Shown here piece by piece: positions 45,201 to 56,345 of a DNA stretch of 64,000 bases. The stretch's first letter is position 1; each line of letters starts with the position of its first letter. Source of the stretch: Gnetum montanum (lineage: Eukaryota > Streptophyta > Gnetopsida > Gnetales > Gnetaceae); contig MNCI01022333.1 of the NCBI GenBank assembly GCA_015680685.1, forward strand, positions 101,249 to 165,248, given 5' to 3'. Below the pieces are notes generated by a model that was not told where the DNA came from, did not search any database, and saw nothing but the letters and a program-made list of their open reading frames with translations. Both the position numbers and the translations under genes were made by a program.

Positions 45201-46339
45201 CTCCGATGGGATCCAGTGGAGCCCATTGACCTGGACACAGCAGAGCCCCCATGTGATTGGGCGGTCGTGCCACGCCACATTTATGAATAAGTGCGAAAAT
45301 ATGCGTTACGCGCGACACGCTCCATATGGGTAAACAGGAATGTCAATGAAGGGCTATAGAAGAAGCTGCAACGGTTAGAACAGAGGGTCGAATCCTTGAC
45401 TAAGGAAGTTGGGGACCTAAGGGTGCGGTATGAGTTCCTACAGGCTCGGGTGACAGGGGACAAAGACTAGCGTACTACTATTATTGATCACTCCCGTTAT
45501 TGGACAGCCATCATGAACAGCTTACAGACCAGTCGAGCGTTAATAGAGTAAAGGATGCAAATAGAGCTCCTTGCTCAGAAAAGTCGAGACTGGAGGGACT
45601 ACTGCGCGGAAGTACAGGAATGGGGGCAGAACGAAAAGGACCATAAGCATGTATACAAAAGGGAAAGCGCTACCTACAGAAAATGCTACCATGATTCCGC
45701 TGTTAAAGCTCGGTCCTTGGAGGTCTTTGTGGACACCATCGGAGCGTCCGAAGCCTTCAAGAATTTTGAAGAACAGGTGACCGTAACTGCATCTCCAGAG
45801 AGAACAATGGTCTTCCCTGGGAATCAAGCTTCAATCCCTACTTTCTTCCCAGATCCTCCCTCTTGGAGTAGCGTGGAGAAAGGGAAGGTAAAAGCAGGGG
45901 CGGCTTCGGGTGAGGATGTGTGGCAAGACCTGACAGAGGATGAGATCATGCAGCATTTGTGGGCCGGTTTAGACAAGCTTCCCTTTGCTGCAGAAGTCGG
46001 GTCATCTCGAGTAAGTTTACGCATGGCTTAGCCAGGACATTTTTTGACATAGTGTTGCCTATTCTAATTTTTATGTTATTGGGTTTCAGGTACCAGGAGA
46101 AGGTGGAGAACGTATGCTAGCTGCGGGGGCTAGGGGAGGAAGCAGTAGAAGCAGAGGTGGAACACTACAATGAAGAGCGTCTTCCTGTGGAGCCAGCATT
46201 AGAACGAGAGCCTCATGAAGAGGTAATCTTTCGTGAAGGGACAATTCCCAGAAATGATGCCCCATTGGAGGACGACCCTTTGGGGCTGGATTTAGAGTTG
46301 AAGGATACCGGTGATAGTGGCAGTAGGGGAAATGCCTGA
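42210..46339 (+). pseudogene. E2 antisense gene, eight exons, function unknown
   Basis: Exons: 42210-42328, 42596-43045, 43166-43440, 43527-44567, 44660-44917 (or from 44648), 44990-45118, 45193-46010 and 46090-46339. Each junction is GT-AG, and phases carry one frame through the first seven exons. Exon 1 gives a Lys-rich, possibly nuclear-targeting start (MAPKAKKKNAKLAKIDEVQA). Exon 2 has WSNVAGDVVGALLEHLLPGS and ends YFQNPQGTVYYAGG. Exon 4 has ARDVLFRYGDIKEAQRWLGH and LVNSFSEKADRFSTRVHNV. Exon 5 is Pro/Ala/Glu-rich. Exon 7 is charged and coiled-coil-like (QRLEQRVESLTKEVGDLRVR). Exon 8 is acidic and needs a frameshift to reach the end at GDSGSRGNA. About ten in-frame stops, mostly CAG/CGA/TGG-type decay, are present. 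No known family is recognised with confidence. The neighbours are the RT (5' side) and protease (3' side), both on the other strand. Confidence 0.85.
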
Positions 46340-46454
46340 TCTTTGTTGATGTTGAAAAGACATGTTACAAAACTTGATTGAATGTCAACTATCTATCATA
46401 TTTTTTTTTTAATTTTTTGTCTATAGATTGCAAATGGGATAATAATGGAGCGTA

Positions 46455-46640
46455 ATTCTTAGTTTAAGGCCATTGCGGGCCAAAAGCGTAAAGTGAAGTA
46501 AGCGTAAATTGTGATTGTAGATAACTAGTTTAAGGCCGTTGCGGGCCAATAGATGAATGTGCGTAAATTAACTAGTTTAAGGTCGTTGCAGGCCAACTGC
46601 GTATATTGGCTACTACTTTAAGGCCGTTGCGGGCCAACTG
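46455..46640. repeat. Hairpin repeats downstream of the E2 antisense gene
   Basis: Four copies of TAGTTTAAGGCCGTTGCGGG followed by CC. Dyad GGCC, six-base loop, GGCC. Same subtype and place as 24090-24245 in E1. Confidence 0.85.
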
Positions 46641-46802
46641 CATAAATTGTAACAAAATGTAACCCTGGACGCATGCGTACATAAAGCAATGAGGAATGGC
46701 GACTAACGTGCGTATGATAACACATGCAAAGATCAAAAAATGCAAAGCATAAAAGCACACTAAAATAAAGGAAACTATTGGATGATGAGTATGATAACTT
46801 AC

Positions 46803-47480
46803 ATAAGTGCACGCAGGAGACCTTCGTTCAGCCATCAATATGCAATTGTCTCTTAGCAGCTTTTATGTTAATTGCTGCGTAAGGGCAAGGAGGTTTGCAG
46901 TTCGACTCCTCTACGCTGTCATCCAGAAATGGCAGGTCGGCCTAGGCTAGACCGTCATCATTGTCATTGTTCTGTTCAGGGGCTTGGAGAGGGGACTGAT
47001 CGTTAGCCGTTTCGATCTCAAAACCCCACTCTTCCTCAATGTTATTAACGGTCCTGGGGGTGACCTCATCACCGCGTATGATATCCTCCCCTCCAGAGTA
47101 AGGTAGGTGTATCTCCTGATGTATTGGTGATGAGACCACCCTCAGCTGGGCTAACCACGACCTCCCTAAGATTAAGTTGAAGCTTGGCATCTCCTCGACA
47201 AATAAAAATGTGGCTTCCGTTGGGAATTAATTCCCCGCCACGAACTCAATACGCATCGTCCCCTTGACCTGAACCTGTGCTCCATTGAATGATTTTACGC
47301 AGGCCGTCGTCGTGGGAGTGATCTGGTCGACCAATCCCAACCTATCCATGATGGAATAGGAAACGACGTTAGCAGCTGCGCCATCATCCACATGCACCCT
47401 CTGGATCTGGTACTAGCCGACCCGAATGGTAATGAACATAGGCTCCGTCGTTACTTGACCCTTTTCTGGATCATCTTTAA
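46803..47480 (-). pseudogene. E2 protease
   Basis: Sense order: GQVTTEPMFITIRVGQ, then the active site VDDGAAANVV in D-D-G form (about 47390-47365), FNGAQVQVKG and EFVAGN, a TAA stop at 47228, TEATFLFVEEMPSFNLILGR with the ILGRSWL core (about 47165), and HQEIHLPYSGGE. An acidic tail rich in Asn and Asp follows, with a TAG. It would cleave the Gag-Pol precursor. The frame is otherwise continuous with the linker upstream. E1 has the same D-D-G. Confidence 0.85.
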
Positions 47481-49241
47481 TAGACTCGTCCAGGAAGGTC
47501 AACGAGGTGGCCTTGGATTGTTCAGCTTCAGGAGGAAACATGATAGCATGTATCACTTCCTCTTCCACCGGCAAGCTGGCATCCACTGATATGGACGTCA
47601 ACATGCATACCATAGCCTCACGGTGTTCTTGAGAAGTCATCAAGAGGTCGTACAAGCTCAGCGTTGTGTTCTTTTGCTTGAAAGCTTTTTTGACCTGCGT
47701 CAATGCATCGAGGAGGTCCTTCTCTTGGCAGGGTGGTTTATCCCCCTTATCTTCCTTTATTCGGCCCAAGAGACGGATCTCTCGAGGTGGAGCGGTGTCA
47801 GCAGAGGGGTTGTTCTTCTTCCTACCAAGAGAAGGTGGCTGCGTTTCTGTGCCTTTGGCATGCTTCTGGGGCATGGACAAGGGCACAGAGGCCAGGGGCC
47901 TAGGCTTAGGGAAGCCAAGCGTAGAGTTTTCTTTCGTCGCGCTAGCTGCGGTGTTCTCCTCCTTTTGCTTGGGAGGCGATGACTGATAGTGCTGGCTGGA
48001 GGTCTGCCCCTACGTGAGAGGAGTAGCCTGTGGTTTTGGCGCCCTAATGATGAAGGGTGCTCTCGGCGTGGGCGCAGACGAAGCCGCGGCTTGGGTAGCG
48101 GTGTGTGACTGAGGCCGTACCTGAGAAGGTGCCCGTATAATGAACAGCGGCTGTGAGACCCCACTTGCTGCCAAAGAAGTTGTTGGCCCCCTTTGTGAGC
48201 TGGTGGGCATGCACAAAACAAAAGGTTGTTTTGGCGGTCCCTTATGCTCACTGTCCGTACTCACCACAGTGATTGTATAGTGATCTGGTCTACCAATCCC
48301 AACCTATCCATGATGGAATAGGAAATGACGTTAGCAGCTGCGCCATCATCCACATGCACCCTCCAGATCCGGTACTGGCCGACCTGAATGGTAATGAACA
48401 TAGGCTCCGTCGTTAATTGACCCTTTTCCGGATCATCTTTAATAGACTCGTCCAGGAAGGTCAACGAGGTGGGATTGGATTGTTCAGCTTCAGGAGGAAA
48501 CATGATAGCGTGTATCGCTTCCTCTTCCACCGGCAAGCTGGCATCCACTGATATGGACGTCAACATGCATACCATAGCCTCGCGGTGTTCTCGAGAAGTC
48601 ATTAAGAGGTCGTACAAGCTCAGCGTTGTGTTCTTTTGCTTGAGAGCTTTTTTGACCTACGTGAACGCATCAAGGAGATCCTTCTCTTGGCAGGGTGGTT
48701 TATCCCCCTTATCTTCCTTTATTCGGCCCAAGAGACGGATCTCTCGAGGTGGAGCGGTGTCAGCAGAGGGGTTGTTCTTCTTCCTACCAAGAGAAGGTGG
48801 CTGCGTTTCTGTGCCTTTGGCATGCTTCTGGGGCATGGACAAGGGCACAGAGGCCAGGGGCCTAGGCTTAGGGAAGCCAAGCGTAGAGTTTTCTTTCGTC
48901 GCGCTAGCTGCGGTGTTCTCCTCCTTTCGCTTGGGAGGCGATGACTGATAGTGCTGGCTGGAGGTCTACCCCTACGTGAGAGGAGCAGCCTATGGTTTTG
49001 AAACCCTAATGATGAAGGGTGCTCTCGGCGTGGGCGCAGACGAAGCCGCGGCTTGGGTAGTGGTGTGTGACTAAGGCCGTACCTGAGAAGGTGCCCGTAT
49101 AATGAACGGCGGCCGTGAGACCCCACTTGCTGCCAAAGAAGTAGTTGGCCCCCTTTGTGAGCTGGCGGGCATGCACAAAACAAAAGGTTGTTTTGGCAGT
49201 CCCTTACGCTCACTGTCCGTACTCACGACAGTGATTGTATA
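47318..49241. repeat. 962-bp tandem duplication in the E2 gag-protease linker
   Basis: Copy A 47318-48279 and copy B 48280-49241 are directly adjacent and nearly identical over their length. Both contain the protease start (VDDGAA), the text MLTSISVDASLPVEEE and the linker with LPPTLTPLH-like low-complexity sequence. The precursor would therefore carry a second, partial protease N-terminal half. E1 has only one copy of this segment. 962 is not a multiple of three, so the frame differs between copies. Confidence 0.92.
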
Positions 49242-51552
49242 AGGATCGTAGCTTGCGTTTAACGGATCCTTGTATACATGCAATGTTTGGTTTTCTGGAC
49301 ACGTAGGGTTACAGCTGTCTAGTTTCAGATGACGTTCGTCGATCATGCGTTGAATATCATCCTTCAACGCCTAGCAGTAATCTGTGTCATGACCACACAT
49401 CTGGTGGTAGTCACAGAAACGGTCCAGCCTGAAAGATCTCGGAACCGTTGGTTCATTAGGCAAAGCTAAAGAAGGATCCTTCAACAGTTCGCAGTGGCGT
49501 CTGTGACGCTTCAGGGCTTCCTCGGACACTTTCTTAGGTTGAATGTGTCCTGTTGCCAACAGTTGTTTCAGCAATTCGGAATGTTTCACGGGAAGAGCCG
49601 CGTATTTTGAACGATCTTTACACTCAAAATTCGGCTTTGGTTGGGGGGCCTATTCAGGGGTAGCTGTGGCCTGGTTGGTGTCGGCACCAGCCGTGGCCTC
49701 AGGCGGTGCTATTGCTAGAGCCTTATTATTCCTATTCTTTGCATTCTCAGTCAGCGCAACTACAGTAGTTGTCGCTGCCTTGCCTTTGTCCTTGGCTTTG
49801 TTATGCGTGTTTTTGTAGGTGATATATGTCAGGTCTTTACTGGCCTCCGCAGCATCTTGGATGCTCCGGACCTAGGCCAAGGCCTGACGTATGTCGCCAG
49901 GGGAAAGATAATACAGTTTAGACTTAATAAAGTCGTTGACTACTCCCTTGAATATAGCCAACAGATGGGAGTCCACGATCGGGACACGGATCTCATTCAA
50001 AGCACCATTCCAACGCTGTATAAACTTTTGGACTGACTCGAGCGGGTCTTGTTTCACCCCCATAAGCTGTTCCAACGTGACTTCTGGCTTCATGTTGTAT
50101 CTGAATCGGGTCACAAATTGGGTTAGCAACTCTTCCAAGATTGCAATGGAAGAGCGTGGGAGAGCTCTATACCAGTCTAAAGCCTTCCCTGTTAATGGCA
50201 TCGTGAAGACTCGGACTAAAGTATGCGGCCACTGTTGCAACAACAAAGATTCGGATCTAAAGGTGGCCAGATGGGTGTTGGGATCCCCCTCCCCATTATA
50301 CTTGGTAAAATGTGAGAGGGACATCCCTAGTGGCAACGACAGCATGGGGACCGCTGGATTGATTGGATCATCTTGATAGAAATCCATGATCTGAATGGTG
50401 TCAGATCCAACGGTCTTGAGGTGTCGGACCTCTTCGGTAAGCGTCTGGATAAGCTAGAACGCTTGATCCAGACCTGTTAACGATTGCGTTTGTGCAGCAG
50501 GAGCAGAAGGTTGGACTGGGTGGGCAGTCCTAGGCAACTAGAATGTAGGAGGTGGTTGGGTAACCGCTGGTGGAGCAGGGATCCCTGCAGGCTGGGGGGC
50601 CTGCGAAGACCACCATCCACCGGTCTGAGATGAGGGGTTAGCTGTTGCCTGCTGCGTAGCATAATGGTAAGTATATCGAGGAAGCACCTACGAAAGTTGT
50701 GCCGCGGGTGCTGGCAGAGGCTGTGCACTATAAACCGTATACGGGTGATGTTGTGTAGCAGGGTTGGTCCATTGACTTGTTGCAGGGTATTGAACAAAGG
50801 TTTGCGGTGGTACGGTTGCGGTATTTTGCTGAGTTGGTGGGGGCGGGAACAATTCGGGGCGAGTTGTCGGTATGGTGTGACCTTGTACTTGAGGGATGAG
50901 ATGGGGCACGGTGGCCGCCGGGCCCACCGCTGGAATGTTGATTACTTGCTGGGATGGAACCACCCCCGTGTTATGCGGTAGTTGCGTTTGCAACCCAGAC
51001 GGCTGCGTGTTGGCCTGCGGCAACCTAGACGGCTGCGCGTTGGCCTGCGGAAGAACAGGGGTTTGCGTCTGCATGGTCACGGTCAAGCCCAGAGAAGCTG
51101 CTTCTCCATTGAAAGGGAACAATGGATTTACGTACGTGTGAGGCGTCAGAGTATGGAACGAATGTTCTGACGTGGCCTCGAATTCATCCTCTGCTTCTTC
51201 CTCACGCTGGGGCTCCACCGCAGGTTCTGAGGTCTGGCCTCTAGCCATGACCAGCTATGCAATTAGCTCATGTTGGTGTTCGGTCAAAGGGATTATGTCG
51301 TAGGCTGTGGGCTTAAAATCATAACCCCCTCGATGGAGCACCTCAAAGTTTCGCTTCGCCTCAAGCTCGGCTCGGCTGAGAGCCAACCTCGCCTAGATCT
51401 TGACGCATATGAACTTGTACTCTTTAGGGGTTATAACCGTGAAGATAGGCTCTTTCCCCTGAAGCCTTAATGAACAGTGCAATGGTCCTTGAGGGCCCGT
51501 TGCACCGGGGGCTGGCCCTGTGGCCACCGTCGCCCAGATCGATAGTGGCCAT
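49242..51552 (-). pseudogene. E2 gag
   Basis: It starts at the ATG 51552-51550 (MATIDLGDGG), shifts frame, then reads SLRLQGKEPIF, PKEYKFICVKI and FEVLHRGGYDF, the N-terminal block shared with E3 and E1. A Pro/Gln-rich region (51248-50688) leads to the Gag domain (50387-49872): HFTKYNGEGDPNTHLATFRS, TGKALDWYRALPRSSIAI and LTQFVTRFRYNMKP. The hinge (49850-49600) is Ala/Lys/Asn-rich. The zinc knuckle FCDYHQMCGHDTDYC lies at about 49430-49371. A TAG directly follows it, in place of the usual residue before ALKDDI. Gag packs the RNA in particles. Confidence 0.9.
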
Positions 51553-51808
51553 GGCGGTTGTGTTTGAATAAAAGGAATCCATGGATCAATGAGATCGAGA
51601 ATGACCAGTAATCAGATCTAAAAGAAAGAATGGCTGGCAAACAACAAGCACAAAAGGATTTCTACCCTGACGGATTTCAAAGAAATCGTCCTTGCGACCG
51701 ATCTATACCACACGATTGACCGTAGACTTCCCTAGAGGGTATTACGTCTATGGCTTAGGGTATGGCTCTCTAACAGGGTTACCTGAAATATTCGGATCGG
51801 AGCCTGAA

Positions 51809-51827
51809 GGCCCTCCTTGTAGCGCCA
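51809..51827 (-). other. E2 primer binding site block
   Basis: Minus-strand TGGCGCTACAAGGAGGGCC, six bases after the LTR end. Best preserved of the four related copies. The first bases fit a tRNA with a GCGCCA end, but the isoacceptor is not identified. Confidence 0.65.
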
Positions 51828-51833
51828 GAAAAC

Positions 51834-53403
51834 TGTAACAACGGAAAAGATCGGCAGCTGGAAATACCAACTGAGATTCCGTGTACACAGTTTTAACCAC
51901 GGATCCGTGCGAGGGCTAAGCTGGAAAACGAATCCGCGGTGCCCTGAACGGTCTTGTCGATCAGACAGGGACTTACGGGTCAGTAAAATGATGATGATTA
52001 CGGATATTTACATGCTGCGATTTGATTCGAGAAATCGTGGAACGGGAGGAAACCGATGTAGATGGATCGCTACGGGGATAACGTCAAAAAAAATGCCGAA
52101 GAGATGATAATCGGGAGAGAAACGCGTAATTCTCAAAGATCAAAGATCTATGTTTCGATTCCGGATAAAATGTATGATTGTATATCACGTTACAATGGGA
52201 GAAAACCACCAAAAACTCGATACAAAATGAGCACAAAACAACAAGGAAACTGTCTAGACAGAAGTCCCATCTACCTCGTGGGCCAAAGCTCAGGTGCAAG
52301 AATGGTCAAGCTCTGAAGTCTGCCGATCAACCGTTTCTGATCAATAGAACCTGCTAACTGGGCGAGACGACTCCGCGATCCCCCGTTCTGCTTCTTTGCT
52401 TCAGGTAGGTTCTGCTCAGGACAACGATCTCTCCTGTTGTTAAGGCTTAGGCATACTGCGCTCTATTTCTGCTGAAGGATGGTGTTGTCAGTAGTTACCA
52501 AAAGGTTTCTTTTTGTTTCTCTGCTCAAGGAGATAAGTGTTTCCTCGCTCAGAAAATGCTCTTGCCCTTTTGATCTACTGCCAACCAAAGTGATAAGTGC
52601 TCTGGTGCTCAGAAAATGCCTCTGTTTCTCTGGTTTGTCAACTTGTCAACTAGCCAACTCCTCGAATCCTCCCACCCATGTGTCTTTGTGAACTGGGGTA
52701 TTTATAGGCTGCGACGCTTCCATGAAAAAAGGTGCAACCTTGATGATGTGAGCCTGGATGTTGCGGGTCCTGTTGACGTGATTCTTTTAAGTCGGACTAC
52801 GACTACGCACAACACACTCATTTGTGTGTTGTGCGTGTGAGGAGCAGGTACATGTTAAGCGTGTCTCGGCTGCATTTAGGTAGTATTACACTCATTCGCG
52901 TTGTGTTGCGTGTATGAGCGTAATATGGTGTAAAAAATAATGAGCTCAAGATTGTTTTACGCTCACTACACAACTATGTGTGACAAAGAGTAAATGTAAC
53001 GTACGCTCACTACGCAGCTGCGCGTGGTGAAGCATAAACAAGGTATAACTTACGCTCATTATGCAACTGTGCGTGATAAAGAGTAAATAATGCATAACTT
53101 ACACTCACCACGTAGCTGCACGTGATAAAGCGTAACAAGCGTGCAACTTGAATTATGACCCATGCACTGGTACGCACTGCCACGTAACGAGCATAAAGAC
53201 CAGTTATTTATGCACTACAAGCAAAAGTGCCAACCTTTCGTGCTTCTCTGGACTCTGCCTTCAACTGTCTTGGAGCTTATTACGCTCATTACGCTATCGT
53301 GCGTGATAGAGCGTAAACTTGTCCTTGAACAAATTTGATGCGCGTTCTCGCTTGCATTACGAATCTTCGCCTGAGGCCGACTCGTAATTTTCACGGTGTT
53401 TCA
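51834..53403 (-). repeat. E2 5' LTR
   Basis: Starts TGTAACAACG, ends GGTGTTTCA, followed by TSD ACACC. Leftward TATAAATA is at 52706-52699. U3 hairpin repeats are at 52850-53350, unit by unit parallel to the 3' LTR. Confidence 0.93.
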
Positions 53404-53408
53404 ACACC

Positions 53409-54297
53409 CTTTTCAATCCTTGAGTCCTTCCTTAGTCTGAGAAATGCCTAGTCACCAATTCGTTGATAGTTCTTATTATTTAAGAAAAGGGACTGTATAG
53501 TTCTAAGCTAAGAGAGACCATAGAAAATCATGGATGCATGGGTGATGTGGACTCATTGCCTGTTATATCAAAAGAACCATACCTTAGTATCAACATCATA
53601 ACTCAAAGGTAAAAACCAAACATTAGTAACCAATAGAATACAATTCATACCATCTTCAGGAGCAGTTATTAGGTGACAAACTTAACAAAATAAGAAAACA
53701 CACAAATAAATGAAAAGGTATGAATGATGTTGCAAAACAAAAATAAGAAAAGTTAAAGAAATCTGCAAAACAAAAATGTGTAAAACAAAAACTTAAAAAG
53801 GAACTAAGGACCTCAATTGATCAGCATAGGTGGCCATCTTCCCCATGACTAAGTTGGAAGGAAGAGATTCGAAATAATGAGCAAGGTTATCATTTCTCTG
53901 ATGTGTTATGTGCATTAACCATTCTAGATTCATGGTAAGGTTTGGTCTATTGTACACTAACTAGTATTCTCTTATCGAAGTATTTGTTTGAATTTTTTAA
54001 GATTTTCCAACTTCCCCTAATTGATGTTTTCAAGGTAAGGTTTGGAAGTCAACGACAATCTTGCTCCAGTGCATCTATGCCTTCTACGTGGGTGCAAGTT
54101 GGTCCCCTAGTTAGTCCCATGCACATTGGTGAGTTTCTCTCTTGATTAGCTATCAACCATTGGGTGTCTTTTTGTTGTGTGGTTGCTACATACAAGCACT
54201 TTTGTATGTTAACTTCCTAGGAACACCGATTGCATGTAGGTAATGATGAACATTCTTGTACACCATCACCCTCTATATCACTGTATGTTATGCATGG
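53409..54297 (-). other. E6 internal region after protease, unassigned
   Basis: The stretch lies between the E2 insertion and the solo LTR. No RT or integrase motif is recognisable on the minus strand. A reading near 53940-53820 (NLEWLMHITHQRNDNLAHYF) has protein-like composition but no family that I know. The plus strand has only short frames. Confidence 0.45.
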
Positions 54298-55870
54298 TGA
54301 AACACCACTAATTTTGGCCTAGCACTTTTAGACAAGAATCAAGTGAAGTCATGCTACTACCCAACATGAGTACAACATGACCAAACTTGGAGGCCTCCAA
54401 AATAGCCCCCGAAGGCCCATGATTCAACAAGAAAGGTTCCCTCGGGGCCCACAAGTGATTGCACTAACTTCCAGCATCTAGAATCAAAATTTTCGGGTTC
54501 AAAATGTTTGGTTTTGGCTAAGTACACTTTAGTTACTTTTTCAGACGCTGCACAGCATAAGGATCAGCGTCACCAACTTTTGGAGCCCTGAAATTGAGTT
54601 AAAATAGTCCAAAATTGAGCACAAGGACCCCCCATGACCTTCACCAAGGTCCCCAGTAGCTCCCAGCCTCCAGAAAATCAAAATTTGGGCCTCAAATATG
54701 CCATTTTGACTTGGTGGCACTAGCGTTACGTTTTCAGACGATGCACAGCGTAAGGATCACCGTCACCAACTTTTAGAGCCTCACAACTAAGCCAAAATGA
54801 CTTTATTTCAAGGGTGCAAGTCATCCTAAAGGTCCACTATTGATACTATGGGACCTTGCCTTTGAAAATTCCAGATTTGAGCTCAAAATTACAAGTTTTT
54901 GAGGTCACATTGCAGGTCATGCTGGGTAGTCAAATTTCTCTTGTTGTACATTTCATTGTAAATCCCATTTGTGGGCATGTTAGGCCTCCATGGTCTAAAT
55001 TAAATGTACTTTCATGGGCTTGAATAACCCACGAATTGTAAAATGCAATGTACCTGGTCAAGAATGTAGCTTGCCAACACACATCCAACTCATGCACAAC
55101 TATCTGACACAAATCCAACTCTCGCCAACAGACATCCAACTCATGCACAACTATCCATTGGATACATGTCACAAGATCTGCTTTCCTCTCATCTCCCAGT
55201 TGTTGATTTCATTCTTGAATTTTGTGCCCGAGCCCAGCCCAACCCTATAAATACCTTGTCAATTCACATAAATGGGGGAGGCAAAATTGGAGAGATTGGC
55301 AATTCTGAGAGAGGACAGAACCTGCAATCCTTGGATGCTAGACACACCTGACTGTTGGCATCCAAGAATTTCTCACATTCACCACATCACATCATCTCAT
55401 CATCACGTTACATCACCTTGGGGCTAGGCATTCGACCTGCCATCTACATGCAACTATGCTTTGACCGATGCACATCCTTTCTACGCAATAGATCATTTAT
55501 GTTTTGCCAACCAAACATTATTTCCATTTTCTGTTTTACGTTCTGCTTACATTTCTTCTTACATTCAGTTTACATTTAGTTTATAGTTTATGTTTTTTTA
55601 CACCTCACGTTCATACGTCTTACGGCTCATGTTTACATTTTACATGCATTTACATGTTCTAAGACATCGTTTACAATAACCCCAACGCTAGTTGTAGCTT
55701 ATGCTCAGGGAAATCCTTGGTTGATTTGTGTGCAAACCCTCCAAGGCACTCTACCTTCATTTACTTTTCTTGTTTGTCCTCGGGTGAAGGCAGGGTCAGC
55801 TATGGCTGCCCGATGATCTCTCGGTGTCTATTTCCCTACCAACCTTACACCGACAATTTAGGTCATTACA
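54298..55870 (+). mobile_element. Solo LTR in plus orientation inside E6
   Basis: It starts TGAAACACCACTAATTTTGG and ends TCATTACA, flanked by CATGG (54293-54297) and CATGA (55871-55875), a 5-bp TSD with one change. Its end is the reverse complement of the E3-family LTR start (CACCGACAATTT for CACCGACGATTT), so it is a diverged relative in the opposite orientation to everything else. A rightward TATAAATA is at 55246-55253. U3 holds two units of about 190 bp. Each contains a dyad around CAGACGCTGCACAGC and AGCGTCACC (near 54541 and 54733). Confidence 0.9.
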
Positions 55871-56345
55871 CATGAAACTTTCTTCTTCTTGATCTTCCCA
55901 AAAGTTTTTTCCTTAGATATTTCTAGGGAAAGATCATAGATTCCAAGGCATGCATTTATGGTACTTAGCCATGCCCTCCCCATTATTATTGGGAAGTTCT
56001 CTTTGTCATTGGTTACTTGTATCACTAGGAAATTATCTGGGTATGACTACCCACACATAATGGTAACGATGTCCTCCACCAATCTCAAGGGAATAATGAT
56101 GGACTGGTCAACTAGGTCTAAGAGAATATTACTCTTCTTTAGTGGAGGCAAGTTCCAGGCTTTATACATCTCTTGTGATATTAAGTTAACTTCGGAACTT
56201 TAGTCCAGAAGAGCTTTACAATGCTCATTTCCAGTGACTTGGAGATAGATTAGAGGACTTTCCAGATCAAAGAATTTCCTGGGAAGGTGGCCCACCTTAA
56301 TCCAGTCAATGACAACATGCGTTAACACAACTGTGTGCATTGAGC
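55871..56345 (-). pseudogene. E6 protease
   Basis: The minus strand reads GHLPRKFFDLESPLIYLQVT, then CKALLD followed by a stop and SSEVNLISQEMYKAWNLP, which is a decayed retropepsin active site. Further on are LKKSNILLDLVDQSIIIPLR and the closing core FPIIMGRAWLSTINACLGI. A few stops. The fragment at 1120-1660 is its closest relative in the window. It would cut the Gag precursor. Confidence 0.82.

Larger units (their letters stand above)
41799..46802 (-). other. E2 intron-like interval between protease and RT
   Basis: The interval has a strong donor candidate (minus-strand TTAT/GTAAGTTATC, donor at 46802) and acceptor (TTTGCAG/GATAG at 41799). It lacks sense-strand domains and is about 5.0 kb. 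Ogre-type elements splice an intron at this location. The frame on the protease side does not enter the donor in phase with RT, which could be due to a small indel or to separate translation of the RT frame. The antisense gene at 42210-46339 lies wholly inside. Confidence 0.65.
35185..53403 (-). mobile_element. E2: Tat/Ogre-like Ty3/gypsy element, 18,219 bp
   Basis: The LTRs are 1,555 and 1,570 bp, and the exact TSD ACACC lies at 35180-35184 and 53404-53408. The layout equals E1: gag, protease, interval with antisense gene, RT, RNase H, archaeal-like RNase H, integrase, minisatellite, 3' LTR. It is the best preserved element of the window, with long open stretches in integrase (320 residues), RNase H (259) and gag (171 and 186). 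It still has scattered stops and frameshifts, many explicable as C-to-T or G-to-A changes. Confidence 0.93.

Noticed and set aside
46885-46915. Box B-like GTTCGACTCC suggesting a tRNA
   Set aside because: No box A or cloverleaf, and it lies in the protease tail of E2.
47623-48948. Plus-strand frames of 100-160 residues, each present twice
   Set aside because: They are antisense shadows of the duplicated gag-protease linker. The duplication of the DNA explains their repetition.
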